Shown: positions 36,461-46,320, counted from the stretch's first letter. The stretch: DNA of 64,000 bases from Dyadobacter diqingensis (GCF_024220585.1 NZ_JAMXKF010000014.1:100266-164265), one strand, 5' to 3'. Translations and numbers: made by a program. Notes: a model not told the origin generated them from the letters alone.

Positions 36461-36910
36461 TCAGTTGTTTTCTTCCCACGGGGCTTTGCCAGCTACGGTA
36501 ATACCCATACTACGAGCCGTTCCCGCTATCATTTTCATAGCTGAATCAATTGTAAAACAGTTAAGGTCAGGCATTTTAGTTTCAGCGATCGTACGAACCT
36601 GATCCCAAGTAACTGAACCAACTTTTAGACGGTTTGGCTGAGCCGAACCAACTTTTACTTTTGATGCTTCCAGAAGAAGAATTGCGGCCGGGGGAGTCTT
36701 AATGACGAAGTCAAAAGACTTATCCTTATAGTATGTAATAACTACCGGCAATACCACACCAGGTTTATCCTGAGTACGGCCATTGAATTGCTTACAAAAC
36801 TCCATGATATTCAAACCTTTCGATCCTAATGCAGGACCGATTGGAGGTGAAGGGTTGGCTGAGCCACCTTTTACCTGAAGTTTGACGTATCCACCTATTT
36901 CTTTTGCCAT
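36461..36910 (-). CDS. rplK: 50S ribosomal protein L11
   Basis: The product has 149 residues from the ATG at 36910 (MAKEIGGYVKLQVKGG). The longer frame starts with GTG eight codons earlier and lacks family support. L11 forms the GTPase-associated centre. PSPPIGPALGSKGLNIMEFCKQFN and the C-terminal RNA-binding part (MKMIAGTARSMGITV) are typical. Confidence 0.98.
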   Translation of the reverse strand: MAKEIGGYVKLQVKGGSANPSPPIGPALGSKGLNIMEFCKQFNGRTQDKPGVVLPVVITYYKDKSFDFVIKTPPAAILLLEASKVKVGSAQPNRLKVGSVTWDQVRTIAETKMPDLNCFTIDSAMKMIAGTARSMGITVAGKAPWEENN

Positions 36911-36989
36911 TGTTTTGGAATTTGTGCGGTTCACTGATTAATTAAACGGCTTACATGCAAGTGGAAGCTTACCCTGCCCGTTCTCTTGA

Positions 36990-37544
36990 TCAATTATCCT
37001 TTTCTACTTGTGCGTAACTTAATTCAACGGGTGTATTACGCCCGAATATTTTTACAACTACATTGAGTTTTTTCTTCTCATCAAATACTTCTTCCACCAA
37101 ACCGATAAACCCGCTGAACGGACCATCTACCACCTTTACGGTTTCGCCTTTCATGAAAGACATGTTTGGTGCTTCTTCGTGTTGTTCCGCTTCGTCAACT
37201 CTACCTAAAATCCGGTTGATCTCTGACTGACGTAACGGCACCGGCACTTTGGAATTTCCTTCCGCGTTTCCTAAGAAACCAATCACACCAGGAATACTGG
37301 TAATGATGTGTAACACTTCACCTTTTGATAAATCAGCTGAAATGATAATGTATCCAGGAAAGAAATTCTTTTCCCGAACTCTCTTTTTTCCGTTACGCAT
37401 CTCATAGATCTTCTCAGAAGGAATAAGAATCTGCGGAACGAATTCTGTGAGTTTTTGCCGTGTTATCTCATTCTCGATATAGGACTTGATTTTTTTCTCT
37501 TGTCCTGACACAGCACGTAATACAAACCAATTTAAACCACTCAT
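36990..37544 (-). CDS. nusG: Transcription termination/antitermination factor NusG
   Basis: The product has 184 residues. The NGN domain (1-115) opens NWFVLRAVSGQEKKIKSYIENEI and includes FFPGYIII. The KOW domain (about 130-184) has GETVKVVDGPFSGFIGLVEEV. It binds RNA polymerase and links it to Rho or the ribosome. It lies 32 bases after secE, the standard order. Confidence 0.98.
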   Translation of the reverse strand: MSGLNWFVLRAVSGQEKKIKSYIENEITRQKLTEFVPQILIPSEKIYEMRNGKKRVREKNFFPGYIIISADLSKGEVLHIITSIPGVIGFLGNAEGNSKVPVPLRQSEINRILGRVDEAEQHEEAPNMSFMKGETVKVVDGPFSGFIGLVEEVFDEKKKLNVVVKIFGRNTPVELSYAQVEKDN

Positions 37545-37576
37545 ACCATTCAGGGGGTGTCGCTAAAAAAAATACC

Positions 37577-37768
37577 TTAGAAAGACTGATAAAACAGTCT
37601 GAGTGCGTTTTCAAAGACAAAATCCATCACTCCTACCACGAAGGCAAAAATGAGAGATCCAACAAGCACTAATGTTGTGTTCGCCTGAAGCTCGTTAAAG
37701 GGAGGCCACGTAACATGCTCGGTCATTTCTTCCCAAGATGCTTTTAGAAACGAAGTAAATTTATCCAT
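37577..37768 (-). CDS. secE: Preprotein translocase subunit SecE
   Basis: The product has 63 residues with one membrane helix at about 33-52 (TLVLVGSLIFAFVVGVMDF) after an amphipathic stretch EMTEHVTWPPFNELQANT, the SecE core. It stabilises SecY in the inner membrane. The gene starts 18 bases after tRNA-Trp ends and is followed by nusG. Confidence 0.95.
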   Translation of the reverse strand: MDKFTSFLKASWEEMTEHVTWPPFNELQANTTLVLVGSLIFAFVVGVMDFVFENALRLFYQSF

Positions 37769-37786
37769 TGTTGCTTTTTACTTTTG

Positions 37787-37857
37787 CACGGGTGGAGAGA
37801 TTCGAACTCCCATCAACGGTTTTGGAGACCGCTATTCTACCCTTGAACTACACCCGT
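37787..37857 (-). tRNA. tRNA-Trp(CCA)
   Basis: On the minus strand ACGGGTG pairs with CACCCGT, and the discriminator is G. The anticodon stem GCGGT/ACCGT holds loop CTCCAAA with CCA. The T-loop is TTCGAAT. It sits between tuf and secE, as in most bacteria of this group. Confidence 0.96.
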
Positions 37858-37885
37858 ATTCCGTGCGAACCAATGTTTCGGGCTG

Positions 37886-37915
37886 CAAAGATACACTATT
37901 TTTATAAAAAACAAG
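37886..37915 (-). promoter_or_regulatory. Promoter for tRNA-Trp-secE-nusG
   Basis: CAAAGATA (37886-37893) on the plus strand gives TATCTTTG as the -7 box. CAAG at 37912-37915 (18-base spacer) gives CTTG at -33. It overlaps the tuf terminator and lies about 20 bases before the tRNA start. Confidence 0.5.
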
Positions 37916-37945
37916 TGCATTTCAAAAGAAACGCACTTGTTTTTT
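37906..37945 (-). terminator. Terminator after tuf
   Basis: AAAAAACAAGTGC and GCACTTGTTTTTT are perfect 13-bp arms around a 14-nt loop with T-runs on both strands. It lies 13 bases after the tuf stop codon. Confidence 0.9.
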
Positions 37946-37958
37946 ATTTTTATCTCGA

Positions 37959-39146
<1,188 letters not shown>

Positions 39147-39290
39147 GTCCTAAGTACGCTTAAAATTTGAAGTTATTACGAATTTATTAAACACTAATGA
39201 TTGATTCCGTTTAGCTTACATTTACCAAGCCCTTCAAAACCAATAAAACTAAATGCAAAGAATCAAAATCTTAAAGAGTAAATACTCCTG

Positions 39291-39376
39291 AGCTATGGGG
39301 GATTTGAACCGGGCGGCGGACCGTCCCTGACCTTTTCCTTACCAAGGAAATGCTCTATCGAGTGAATCTTCCTCTC
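39291..39376 (-). pseudogene. Degenerate tRNA-Thr copy
   Basis: The anticodon arm (TTTCC-TTGGTAA-GGAAA, anticodon GGT) and the T-loop TTCAAAT match the intact tRNA-Thr 5 bases away. A GC-rich segment of about 15 bases (39311-39325) is inserted in the T-stem region. The 5' acceptor strand no longer pairs with the 3' strand (CCATAGC), and the D-arm is altered. It cannot fold into a normal tRNA and looks like a decayed tandem duplicate. Confidence 0.6.
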
Positions 39377-39380
39377 TCTG

Positions 39381-39452
<72 letters not shown>

Positions 39453-39610
39453 AAAAATTCATCATTTCCCGAAACGTTACGCTTAACATTTCGCCGGGCT
39501 CTTTTTGACCTAAATCAAAAATGGCCCAATTTAAACAACAGCCAAAAGCGACCAGCGAAAGGGCTTCAAAATGAATGTTTTTCGCTGATCGCTTGACGGT
39601 GTCTTAATTG

Positions 39611-39683
39611 AGCGGAAGACGAGGTTCGAACTCGCGACCTATAGCTTGGAAGGCTATCGCTCTACCAGCTGAGCTACTTCCGC
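39611..39683 (-). tRNA. tRNA-Gly(TCC)
   Basis: GCGGAAG pairs with CTTCCGC. The anticodon loop CTTCCAA carries TCC, the D-arm is GCTCAGCTGGTAGAGC and the T-loop is TTCGAAC. The discriminator is T. Confidence 0.96.
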
Positions 39684-39742
39684 ATTTGTTTTGTGTCTTT
39701 CTTTATTCTGGTAAATCACAAAGAAAACTTCGACACTAACTG

Positions 39743-39825
39743 TGGGGGCGGATGGATTCGAACCACCGTAGGCATACACCAGCAGATTTACAGTCTGCCC
39801 CATTTGGCCACTCTGGTACACCCCC
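39743..39825 (-). tRNA. tRNA-Tyr(GTA)
   Basis: GGGGGTG pairs with CGCCCCC, and the discriminator is A. The anticodon stem GCAGA/TCTGC encloses CTGTAAA with GTA. A long variable arm is present, as expected for class II tRNA-Tyr. It is the first gene of the tRNA-tuf transcript. Confidence 0.96.
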
Positions 39826-39877
39826 TTTCAACATTTCAACACAACCGTGAAAATCTCTTGTCTCACTTTTGGAGCTG

Positions 39878-39909
39878 CAAAATTATGTCCTTTTTCAATA
39901 CGCTGCAAC
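39878..39909 (-). promoter_or_regulatory. Promoter for the tRNA-Tyr-Gly-Thr-tuf unit
   Basis: The minus strand reads GTTG, 20 bases, then TAATTTTG (39885-39878). This fits -33 TTG and -7 TAnnTTTG with a spacer one base above consensus. The tRNA-Tyr 5' end is about 50 bases downstream. Confidence 0.65.
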
Positions 39910-39936
39910 TTATTTGGAAAAATATTTTCAAAAAAA

Positions 39937-39976
39937 TTTAGTGCCTGCCAGAAATAAAATTCTAGCAGGCACTAAA
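39937..39976. terminator. Bidirectional terminator between the beta-barrel gene and the tRNA-tuf unit
   Basis: TTTAGTGCCTGC and GCAGGCACTAAA form 12-bp arms; AGAA/TTCT extends the stem after one mismatch. T-rich sequence lies on both sides. It ends the sigma-factor operon transcript. Confidence 0.8.
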
Positions 39977-39990
39977 TCAACAGGTTATAA

Positions 39991-41112
39991 TTAAAATAAT
40001 TTTATTCCAAAACTCAACATTTTTACGGCCGGTCCGTGATTTGTCTCATAAAGTTCGTTTAAATCGTAGTTCACGAACAAATCGGGGAACCTGCGGATAC
40101 CGAGTTCAAATCCCACGCCATACCTGACATCATTGGCAAAAAAGTTGACACGATCGAATTTCTTGTCCTTACTTCCTTCCGCAACAATCTTGGAATAACT
40201 CCCCAGGCGATACCCGCCATAAACACCAGCCGTGATGTGTGATATGAACGATCTCCGGAAACTGAGCGTCGGCATGAACGACAGGTTCACAAACGGCAGC
40301 ACATATTTGTTTTTCTTTAACGCGATCTCATTATTCCCCTGCTCGTCCATAAGCGGTTCGAACCTGACAATACCATCCGGCGATTTTACTATTTTTTTGT
40401 TGCCTTCAAACATCAGGTTATACCAGGAAAAATCAATTCCGAAATCGAAGCTCAGCCTCGCTTTTTGACCCCGGGCAATCGTGGTGGAAGCAATGTATCC
40501 AAGGCTGATGTATCGTGATGCAAATGGTTTTAGATCAGGCATTTCATTTACCGCACCCGAACTTAATGTCATGGGCGTATTGCTGCCATAGGTGTTCAGC
40601 CCCAGCCCGATGTTAAAGCCTTTGCGCGGACTCGATCCCCAGGTGGGGACATATGCTTTGGCTGCCTGCCCGATCCTTCCGTAGTTGAAATTTCCGTTGT
40701 TATCGTCCGACACATCCACGTCATCATCGTTAACGGCCACACGCTTATTCCCGTTTTTAATCTGCAAGCCCCGTCTCCCGATCCGGACATAATTTTTGTC
40801 GTCTCCCAGGTCTGGCTTATTTTTGAGATAATCGTCCCCGCTAAACTCCTCCACGATCAGCGTGGTGTCCTGCTGCGTACTATCCAGACGGACTTTCAAA
40901 TCTTTCAGCAAAGCGTTCAGATCGTATTTCAGGATTTTCTCCAATTCTTTCTTATTCTCTCCGTAAATGACCATTCTCGTTTTATTACCAAATCTTACGA
41001 TAATGGAGTCGTTGGGTGATGGTTTCTTGTCCGTTGGAGGAATTGTTTTTACCGCCATCACTTCTGTCAGCGACATCAGCAGCGCAAATACCAAAATGAT
41101 TCTAGTTTTCAT
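39991..41112 (-). CDS. Outer-membrane beta-barrel protein of an ECF sigma operon
   Basis: The product has 373 residues with a signal peptide (1-20, ending EVMA). The first 150 mature residues are charged and contain a disordered Asp-rich stretch (VNDDDVDVSDDNNGN). From about residue 160 there are alternating beta-strand patterns (KGFNIGLGLNTYG, ARLSFDFGIDFSWY, ITAGVYGGYRLG), ending in KMLSFGIKLF with terminal Phe. This fits a PorT/OMP_b-brl-type barrel of about eight to ten strands. The precise function is unknown. It follows the anti-sigma-like gene after 19 bases, so it may be the envelope target or sensor of that system. Confidence 0.65.
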   Translation of the reverse strand: MKTRIILVFALLMSLTEVMAVKTIPPTDKKPSPNDSIIVRFGNKTRMVIYGENKKELEKILKYDLNALLKDLKVRLDSTQQDTTLIVEEFSGDDYLKNKPDLGDDKNYVRIGRRGLQIKNGNKRVAVNDDDVDVSDDNNGNFNYGRIGQAAKAYVPTWGSSPRKGFNIGLGLNTYGSNTPMTLSSGAVNEMPDLKPFASRYISLGYIASTTIARGQKARLSFDFGIDFSWYNLMFEGNKKIVKSPDGIVRFEPLMDEQGNNEIALKKNKYVLPFVNLSFMPTLSFRRSFISHITAGVYGGYRLGSYSKIVAEGSKDKKFDRVNFFANDVRYGVGFELGIRRFPDLFVNYDLNELYETNHGPAVKMLSFGIKLF

Positions 41113-41131
41113 GACTTAAGGGGGTTACCGA

Positions 41132-41932
41132 TTAATTTTTCCGTTCACGTTTTCCTGAAACTTTTTCATCATCATTAGTTCGGTCATCTGCTCTTGCAAT
41201 TATACTTTTCGGATTAAATCCAACATCATCCCAATCCACCGGCTCAGCCTCTCTTACATTTTTCAGCTGACGAAATACCCGGGCAAACCGTGAGGGTTTT
41301 CCTTTTTCTTTCTGCTCATTCACCGGCTCTTCAACCTCTACGATAATCGTACGGTCTGGTTTTTTCTCGTCAACACGGGCAAGCTCCGGCGCTTTCGGTA
41401 TAACCTTTTCTGATGTTATGGATTGCTGAATTTCAGGCTTATCCACTTTTACCTCGTTTGTTTTTGCCGTTTCAATTTTAGCGATCTGTATCTGCGGCTG
41501 GTTATCCGGTTTGTTTTCTTCTACATTGGTTTTAACAGAAGGTTTTCTAACGATCTCCTTATTTTCCACTTTTACTCCCGCCAAAACAGGTGGCTTCACA
41601 GCCGGCAGATTTGCGATAAGTCCGTCTTCGGCGGTTTGCCTTTCCCCGGTTAATGAATCGGCCGATGGTTTTATATCCGGAATAACTTTTTCCGTCCTGG
41701 CCATTTCGACGTTGCCGCCAGGAGAAGAAATACTATCCCTACTTTGCCACACGAGATAACCCGTGATCATCGTCAGCATCACACTCGCCGCTGCATACCA
41801 TACCCACGCCGCCATTCGCCGCGATTTGTTCTTCTGTCCTTCCTGAATCCGTTTCCAAGCCAGTTCAGTAGGTTTTTTCTCCAATGAAGTGAGTCTCTTT
41901 TTGAAAAGATCATCAACCGGATGCTTTTTCAT
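41132..41932 (-). CDS. Single-pass membrane protein, probable anti-sigma factor
   Basis: The product has 266 residues. A cytoplasmic head of about 42 residues (MKKHPVDDLFKKRLTSLEKKPTELAWKRI) precedes one membrane helix (about 43-62, WVWYAAASVMLTMITGYLVW). A long, charged, low-complexity periplasmic part rich in Lys, Pro and Val follows. The reading frame overlaps the sigma factor gene by 20 bases. Position, topology and overlap are those of an anti-sigma factor that holds the sigma factor at the membrane, but no classical zinc-binding HxxxCxxC motif is seen. The role is inferred from context. Confidence 0.6.
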   Translation of the reverse strand: MKKHPVDDLFKKRLTSLEKKPTELAWKRIQEGQKNKSRRMAAWVWYAAASVMLTMITGYLVWQSRDSISSPGGNVEMARTEKVIPDIKPSADSLTGERQTAEDGLIANLPAVKPPVLAGVKVENKEIVRKPSVKTNVEENKPDNQPQIQIAKIETAKTNEVKVDKPEIQQSITSEKVIPKAPELARVDEKKPDRTIIVEVEEPVNEQKEKGKPSRFARVFRQLKNVREAEPVDWDDVGFNPKSIIARADDRTNDDEKVSGKRERKN

Positions 41933-42503
41933 AATTCAATTTTTTTTTGAAATCATTTTCCCATTCCACCACCATTTTTTGCAACAATGCCCGGGCGCGG
42001 TGTAACTGGGATTTCGATGTACTTTCGGTAATACCTAACAACTCTGCAATTTCGCTATGCGCATAACCTTCAATTGCATATAAATTAAACACTGTGCGAT
42101 AACCAACCGGAAGCTTTTCAATAATATCCAGGAGCTCCTGCGTTTCAATATTCTGGTCTGCGTAATTGTAGTCCGGAATATTGGCCGCTTCGTCAGATAA
42201 AATATCTTCCGGCATTTGTTTTCTTTTCCGCAGCCACCCAAGTGCCTCATTCACCATGATCCGCCTCATCCACCCCTCAAAGCTTCCATCGCCACTGAAC
42301 TGATCAATTTTCCCAAACACTTTCAGAAAACCCTCCACCATTACATCCTCGGCCGTCATTTCATCACCCAGATAACGAAAGCATACCCCCAGCATGCGCG
42401 GGCCATACTTTTCGTACACCTGTCTCTGCGCCCTGGCATCTTCCTGCCGGAGTGCTTTGATCAGCTGTGCTTCCTGGTTAAAAAATGATAAAATTCGACC
42501 CAT
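41913..42503 (-). CDS. RNA polymerase sigma factor, ECF subfamily
   Basis: The product has 196 residues. Region 2 reads YEKYGPRMLGVCFRYLGDEMTAEDVMVEGFLKVF and region 4 reads LPVGYRTVFNLYAIEGYAHSEIAELLGITESTSKSQLHRAR. Linker length is standard. It redirects RNA polymerase to a small regulon, probably including its own operon. The next two genes encode a probable anti-sigma factor and an outer-membrane barrel, all on one transcript. Confidence 0.93.
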   Translation of the reverse strand: MGRILSFFNQEAQLIKALRQEDARAQRQVYEKYGPRMLGVCFRYLGDEMTAEDVMVEGFLKVFGKIDQFSGDGSFEGWMRRIMVNEALGWLRKRKQMPEDILSDEAANIPDYNYADQNIETQELLDIIEKLPVGYRTVFNLYAIEGYAHSEIAELLGITESTSKSQLHRARALLQKMVVEWENDFKKKLNYEKASG

Positions 42504-42757
42504 TCTAATGTTGTTTCAATGGTAAGATGTGAAAACCTATCCCTGAGGTTGCACAACCGGTTTCATTTTTTTAAATAATTTCCATTCTGGCCACGTTCTC
42601 AATTACTACCAAGTATTAAAATGCTAATTATCAGAACATTACAAAATAGCCAGATTTTAAATTTTTCACGATAAAATATATTTACTTCATTCAAAGGAAT
42701 TATTACAAACCTTCATTTAGTTTTATAGCCGATTAACTATTTTTCCTGATTAACTCC

Positions 42758-43567
42758 ATGTTCGATTCCTCAGCGCCCATTGGCATTTTTGATAGCGGTA
42801 TCGGCGGTATGACCGTCGCCAGTGCGGTAACACGTCTTTTACCCAATGAAAATACCATTTATTTCGGAGATACTGCCCACTTGCCTTATGGAGACAAATC
42901 AACCGCAGCCATACAGGCTTATTCAATCAAGATCTGCAATATGCTTTTGCAGCAAAATTGTAAGCTGATACTGATCGCCTGCAATTCTGCCTCGGCCGCT
43001 TCTTTTGAGCTCGTACGGGAGTATGTTGGGAGTAAAGCAAAGGTTTTGAATGTAATTGACCCGGTGGTTGACTATATCAAGGAGCATTACGAAGGCAAAA
43101 CTGTGGGACTGATCGGCACCAAACAAACGGTTTTGTCCAATGTCTATAAAAAGAAAGTGGATGCGCTTGGGAAAAACATCAATCTGAAATCGCTCGCAAC
43201 ACCTTTGCTTGCACCGATGATCGAAGAAGGTTTTTTCGACAATAACATCAGTGAAAGCATCATCGAAAGCTATTTGTCAGATCCCGCGCTGAATGGCATT
43301 GAGGCCTTAATCCTCGGGTGTACACATTACCCGTTGATTAAAAACCAGATCAGCAAATATTATGGAAAAGATGTAGAAATTCTGGATACTTCGGAAATTG
43401 TAGCCCACTCGCTGCGGGCATGGCTGGAACAGCATTACCTTGTCAATGAAAAAGGCACGGGAAAACGTCAGTTTTATGTCTCTGACTATACCCTTTCATT
43501 CGAGCAATCCACCAATATATTTTTCGGGCAGCAGATCCAGCTTGAACATTACCCGTTGTGGGAGTAG
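42758..43567 (+). CDS. murI: Glutamate racemase
   Basis: The product has 269 residues. It converts L-glutamate to D-glutamate for peptidoglycan. The motifs are FDSGIGGMTVA (Asp and Ser in the active site), ACNSASAASF (first catalytic Cys; Ser-Ala where the family usually has Thr-Ala) and GCTHYPLI (second catalytic Cys and His). It is cytoplasmic. It is transcribed alone and ends in a long bidirectional hairpin shared with the convergent rhamnosidase gene. Confidence 0.97.
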   Translation: MFDSSAPIGIFDSGIGGMTVASAVTRLLPNENTIYFGDTAHLPYGDKSTAAIQAYSIKICNMLLQQNCKLILIACNSASAASFELVREYVGSKAKVLNVIDPVVDYIKEHYEGKTVGLIGTKQTVLSNVYKKKVDALGKNINLKSLATPLLAPMIEEGFFDNNISESIIESYLSDPALNGIEALILGCTHYPLIKNQISKYYGKDVEILDTSEIVAHSLRAWLEQHYLVNEKGTGKRQFYVSDYTLSFEQSTNIFFGQQIQLEHYPLWE

Positions 43568-43570
43568 ATG

Positions 43571-43624
43571 CTTTCTGTCACGAATTTTCACGAATTGATT
43601 TCGTAAAAATTCGTGACAGAAAAG
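43571..43624. terminator. Long imperfect palindrome, bidirectional terminator between murI and the GH106 gene
   Basis: Outer arms CTTTCTGTCACGAATTTT (43571-43588) and the complementary segment at 43606-43624 pair almost perfectly, and ACGAA/TTCGT continue the stem to a 5-base loop, about 23 bp in all. CACGAATT also occurs twice as a direct repeat in the left arm. It lies 3 bases after murI and 1 base after the GH106 stop codon. Confidence 0.75.
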
Positions 43625-43625
43625 T

Positions 43626-46154
43626 TTAGTGATACAAAAATTTAACCGGCCCCAGCAAACCCGACGGCATCGGTTCCCAGTTTTCTGCATTGAATTTTTT
43701 GTATGTGATATCAACAATATTGATATCATAAAATTTCTTCCAGTCCGGGGCCTGTTTGTCGCGAAGGCGCATATAATTCGCAGACAGGTTTGTTACTTCA
43801 ATTTCCAGTTTATTTCCCTTCTCCCGGAGCAATTCTGAAATTAACCTGAGTTGAAACGGTATCGACCAAGCCGTGCCAATATCCCTGCCGTTTATTTTCA
43901 CCGCTGCCACTTCCCGGACATCTCCCAAATCCAGCGTTATCGTCTTTGATGATAAAAGTTCTGAGGGAACGTCAAACTCCAGTGAATAACGGGCAGTGCC
44001 GGAGAAATAACGGGCAGTATCGGATAAGATAACCCAGGACCCCGGCTTGGTTAGCTGACCTGACGCCGGAAGTGAGGGTTTTCCCTTTACAAAATTAATA
44101 TTCCAGGATCCGGTCAGCGGGTATTCTTTGGGGTTAATGGAAGAGATTACCTGCTCGGCTGGCTGATCCGATTCTCTCAGAAAACACGACTGTCCCGGTA
44201 ACAATGTTAGGAATATCTGATTTTCTCCTTTTTCCTTTCTGGCTGCCAGCGTCACCGACTGATCGCTTAAAGCGTCATATCGCTCCACGTTGCCTTTGAA
44301 CTTACCAGGACTTATCCAGCCCTCTCTGAAAGTATTACCAACGTTGGCAATAAAATACAGCGCTTTTCCATTTTCGATTTTCCTGATAAAAGTCAGGCCT
44401 TGTTTTGCCCATTGTTCCTGCACGACACCTTGCTTGCGCAGCGCCGCCTGCCAGTCTTTATCCACCAGCACTTTGGGATGTTTACTTTTCAACGCGGCAA
44501 GACTGGCAACAAATTGTTTCTGCCGGTTTTCATTGAGGTTATAACCTGTCACCTTTTCCGGCAAATGGTCCGCGAAAACGATTCGGGCACCAGCCTTTGC
44601 CAAACGTTCCAGCTCGCGTAATGTTTCTTCCGGCATGAAGGTCGACGGTGGAATAATGATTGTTTTGTAGGTCGAACCTTCTGAAGCCAGATTTCCGGCC
44701 TGGTCAACCGACAGTCTTGTCAACTGACGGTCCGAAACATAATCGAAAGCATAACCCTCCTGCCAAAGTTTTGTCGTAAGCTGTCCAAACGGCAGTTGCA
44801 GCAACCAACGGTCCACGTGATGAACTTCCAGCAAGTGTACCCCGCCACCCGATTTAGCCGGCGTTGACCACAGATCATGGATTGGAAAATAAACCAGTAC
44901 ATCGTTATCCGGACGGCTTCCCTGCAACAGCTTCTGACAACGCTCTACGTATTGATTCAAAAGAGAAAAGTGCTCAGCAAAATGTGACGCAGGCCCAAAA
45001 TTGGTGGACGCGTAGAACAACCAGCCCGGATACGATTCTTTCACGGGAGAATAGGTCGTTCCGTGGTAGAAAATGTGGTTGATTCCGGCTGTCAGCAATT
45101 CGTCAATCTGCGGTTTTACCTGAGAAAGGGAAACTTTAAAATGGTTGGCAAGCCAGGTACCTGTTTCAGAGCTCACGAGTTTCTTCCCAGAAAAATGCGC
45201 TGCTGACGACGCGAATTTCATCGCAAGCGGGTTCGGTGTTCCAAATTGCTTTATGGAGTAATCAGGGTCAATCCGCAATCCCGGAATCGGGAACCGGCTG
45301 GTCCCGAAAGATTCCGTTTCAGGAATATCTGCCTCGTCATAAAGATCCAGTAAGTTACCTGGGGAACCATGCGCCTGGTATCTTGTTAAAAATCCTTTTT
45401 CACGGCTCCATTTTGTCCATACCTGTGCATATCGCTCCCGCAGCAGTTCGGCCAGTGTCTGATGATAATCGATTTTCACGAGAACCGATCCCGGCTTACC
45501 CGTTGTATCCGTCAGCATCGCCGGCTCGTTGGACAAATCATATCCTCTGCGCTTTTTAAACTCCCTTAGAAAATCATCAGTCCAGTTTGCACCGTATGCC
45601 TCGTAGGAATCCATATACATCGAACGCGGCCGCTCTTTGGTATGCACAAAAGCCGAATCAAACCGGGTCAGGTACGTTGACATCGCTGTCGGATGGAACG
45701 GGTCAAATACCAGCCCTTCACCACCCGGCGCCGCGCGTTTTACTTCCTGTTTCGTCGGCACGATTATCCATTTCCCGTCTTTGAAACTGATCGTTTTTGC
45801 CGCCATCTGTTTTGTCACATTCGGTCCGCCGAAAGGCCAGCCCGTACCGGTTGTCATATCGACACCCAAACCCAGTCGTTTCCCTTCAATAACCGTGTGC
45901 TGCATTACATCAAGCCAATGATCGGTCAAAAACGGAACAAACTCGTTCTCGTATCCTTTCACACCATAAATAGGAATGATATGAACACCTCCCAGACCCG
46001 ACCGGGAAAATTGTTCGAGCTGTGCTGTGATATCTTCCTTGTTAACGGCACTACCCATCCACCACCAGTATGTCCATGGCTTGGCAGTTGAAATACTTTG
46101 CGCGTTCCCGGATAAGGAACATATCAGCAGCAGAAATAAAATAATCGATCGCAT
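43626..46154 (-). CDS. GH106-type alpha-L-rhamnosidase, secreted
   Basis: The product has 842 residues from the ATG at 46154; a GTG one codon earlier is possible. The signal peptide ends SGNAQ near residue 19. The mature protein opens with STAKPWTYWWWMGSAVNKEDITAQLEQF, then GLGGVHIIPIYG and GVDMTTGTGWPFGGP. These are landmarks of GH106, calcium-dependent inverting rhamnosidases. The C-terminus (about 690-842) is a galactose-binding-like sandwich, with SLEFDVPSEL and VREVAAVKINGRDIGTAWSIPFQL. It releases rhamnose from plant pectin side chains or glycosides. No SusC/SusD pair is adjacent; it stands alone. Confidence 0.85.
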   Translation of the reverse strand: MRSIILFLLLICSLSGNAQSISTAKPWTYWWWMGSAVNKEDITAQLEQFSRSGLGGVHIIPIYGVKGYENEFVPFLTDHWLDVMQHTVIEGKRLGLGVDMTTGTGWPFGGPNVTKQMAAKTISFKDGKWIIVPTKQEVKRAAPGGEGLVFDPFHPTAMSTYLTRFDSAFVHTKERPRSMYMDSYEAYGANWTDDFLREFKKRRGYDLSNEPAMLTDTTGKPGSVLVKIDYHQTLAELLRERYAQVWTKWSREKGFLTRYQAHGSPGNLLDLYDEADIPETESFGTSRFPIPGLRIDPDYSIKQFGTPNPLAMKFASSAAHFSGKKLVSSETGTWLANHFKVSLSQVKPQIDELLTAGINHIFYHGTTYSPVKESYPGWLFYASTNFGPASHFAEHFSLLNQYVERCQKLLQGSRPDNDVLVYFPIHDLWSTPAKSGGGVHLLEVHHVDRWLLQLPFGQLTTKLWQEGYAFDYVSDRQLTRLSVDQAGNLASEGSTYKTIIIPPSTFMPEETLRELERLAKAGARIVFADHLPEKVTGYNLNENRQKQFVASLAALKSKHPKVLVDKDWQAALRKQGVVQEQWAKQGLTFIRKIENGKALYFIANVGNTFREGWISPGKFKGNVERYDALSDQSVTLAARKEKGENQIFLTLLPGQSCFLRESDQPAEQVISSINPKEYPLTGSWNINFVKGKPSLPASGQLTKPGSWVILSDTARYFSGTARYSLEFDVPSELLSSKTITLDLGDVREVAAVKINGRDIGTAWSIPFQLRLISELLREKGNKLEIEVTNLSANYMRLRDKQAPDWKKFYDINIVDITYKKFNAENWEPMPSGLLGPVKFLYH

Positions 46155-46267
46155 CACAAACTTGTTTTTTCCAGTAAAGACTTCAACCCTTCATTACACA
46201 CCTACATTCGGGAATTATTTTTAACTTTTTTTATTCCACTAAAAAGACTCCGTCTGAATCGTCTAAA

Positions 46268-46299
46268 TAAAAAAGGCGGAACCAATGAATGATTCCGCC
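46268..46299 (-). terminator. Terminator after the act-cox run
   Basis: AGGCGGAA and TTCCGCCT with an 11-nt loop are followed by TTTTTTATTT on the minus strand. It sits about 20 bases after the last gene (stop at 46321). Confidence 0.85.
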
Positions 46300-46320
46300 T
46301 GATATAAGATCTATAACGCC

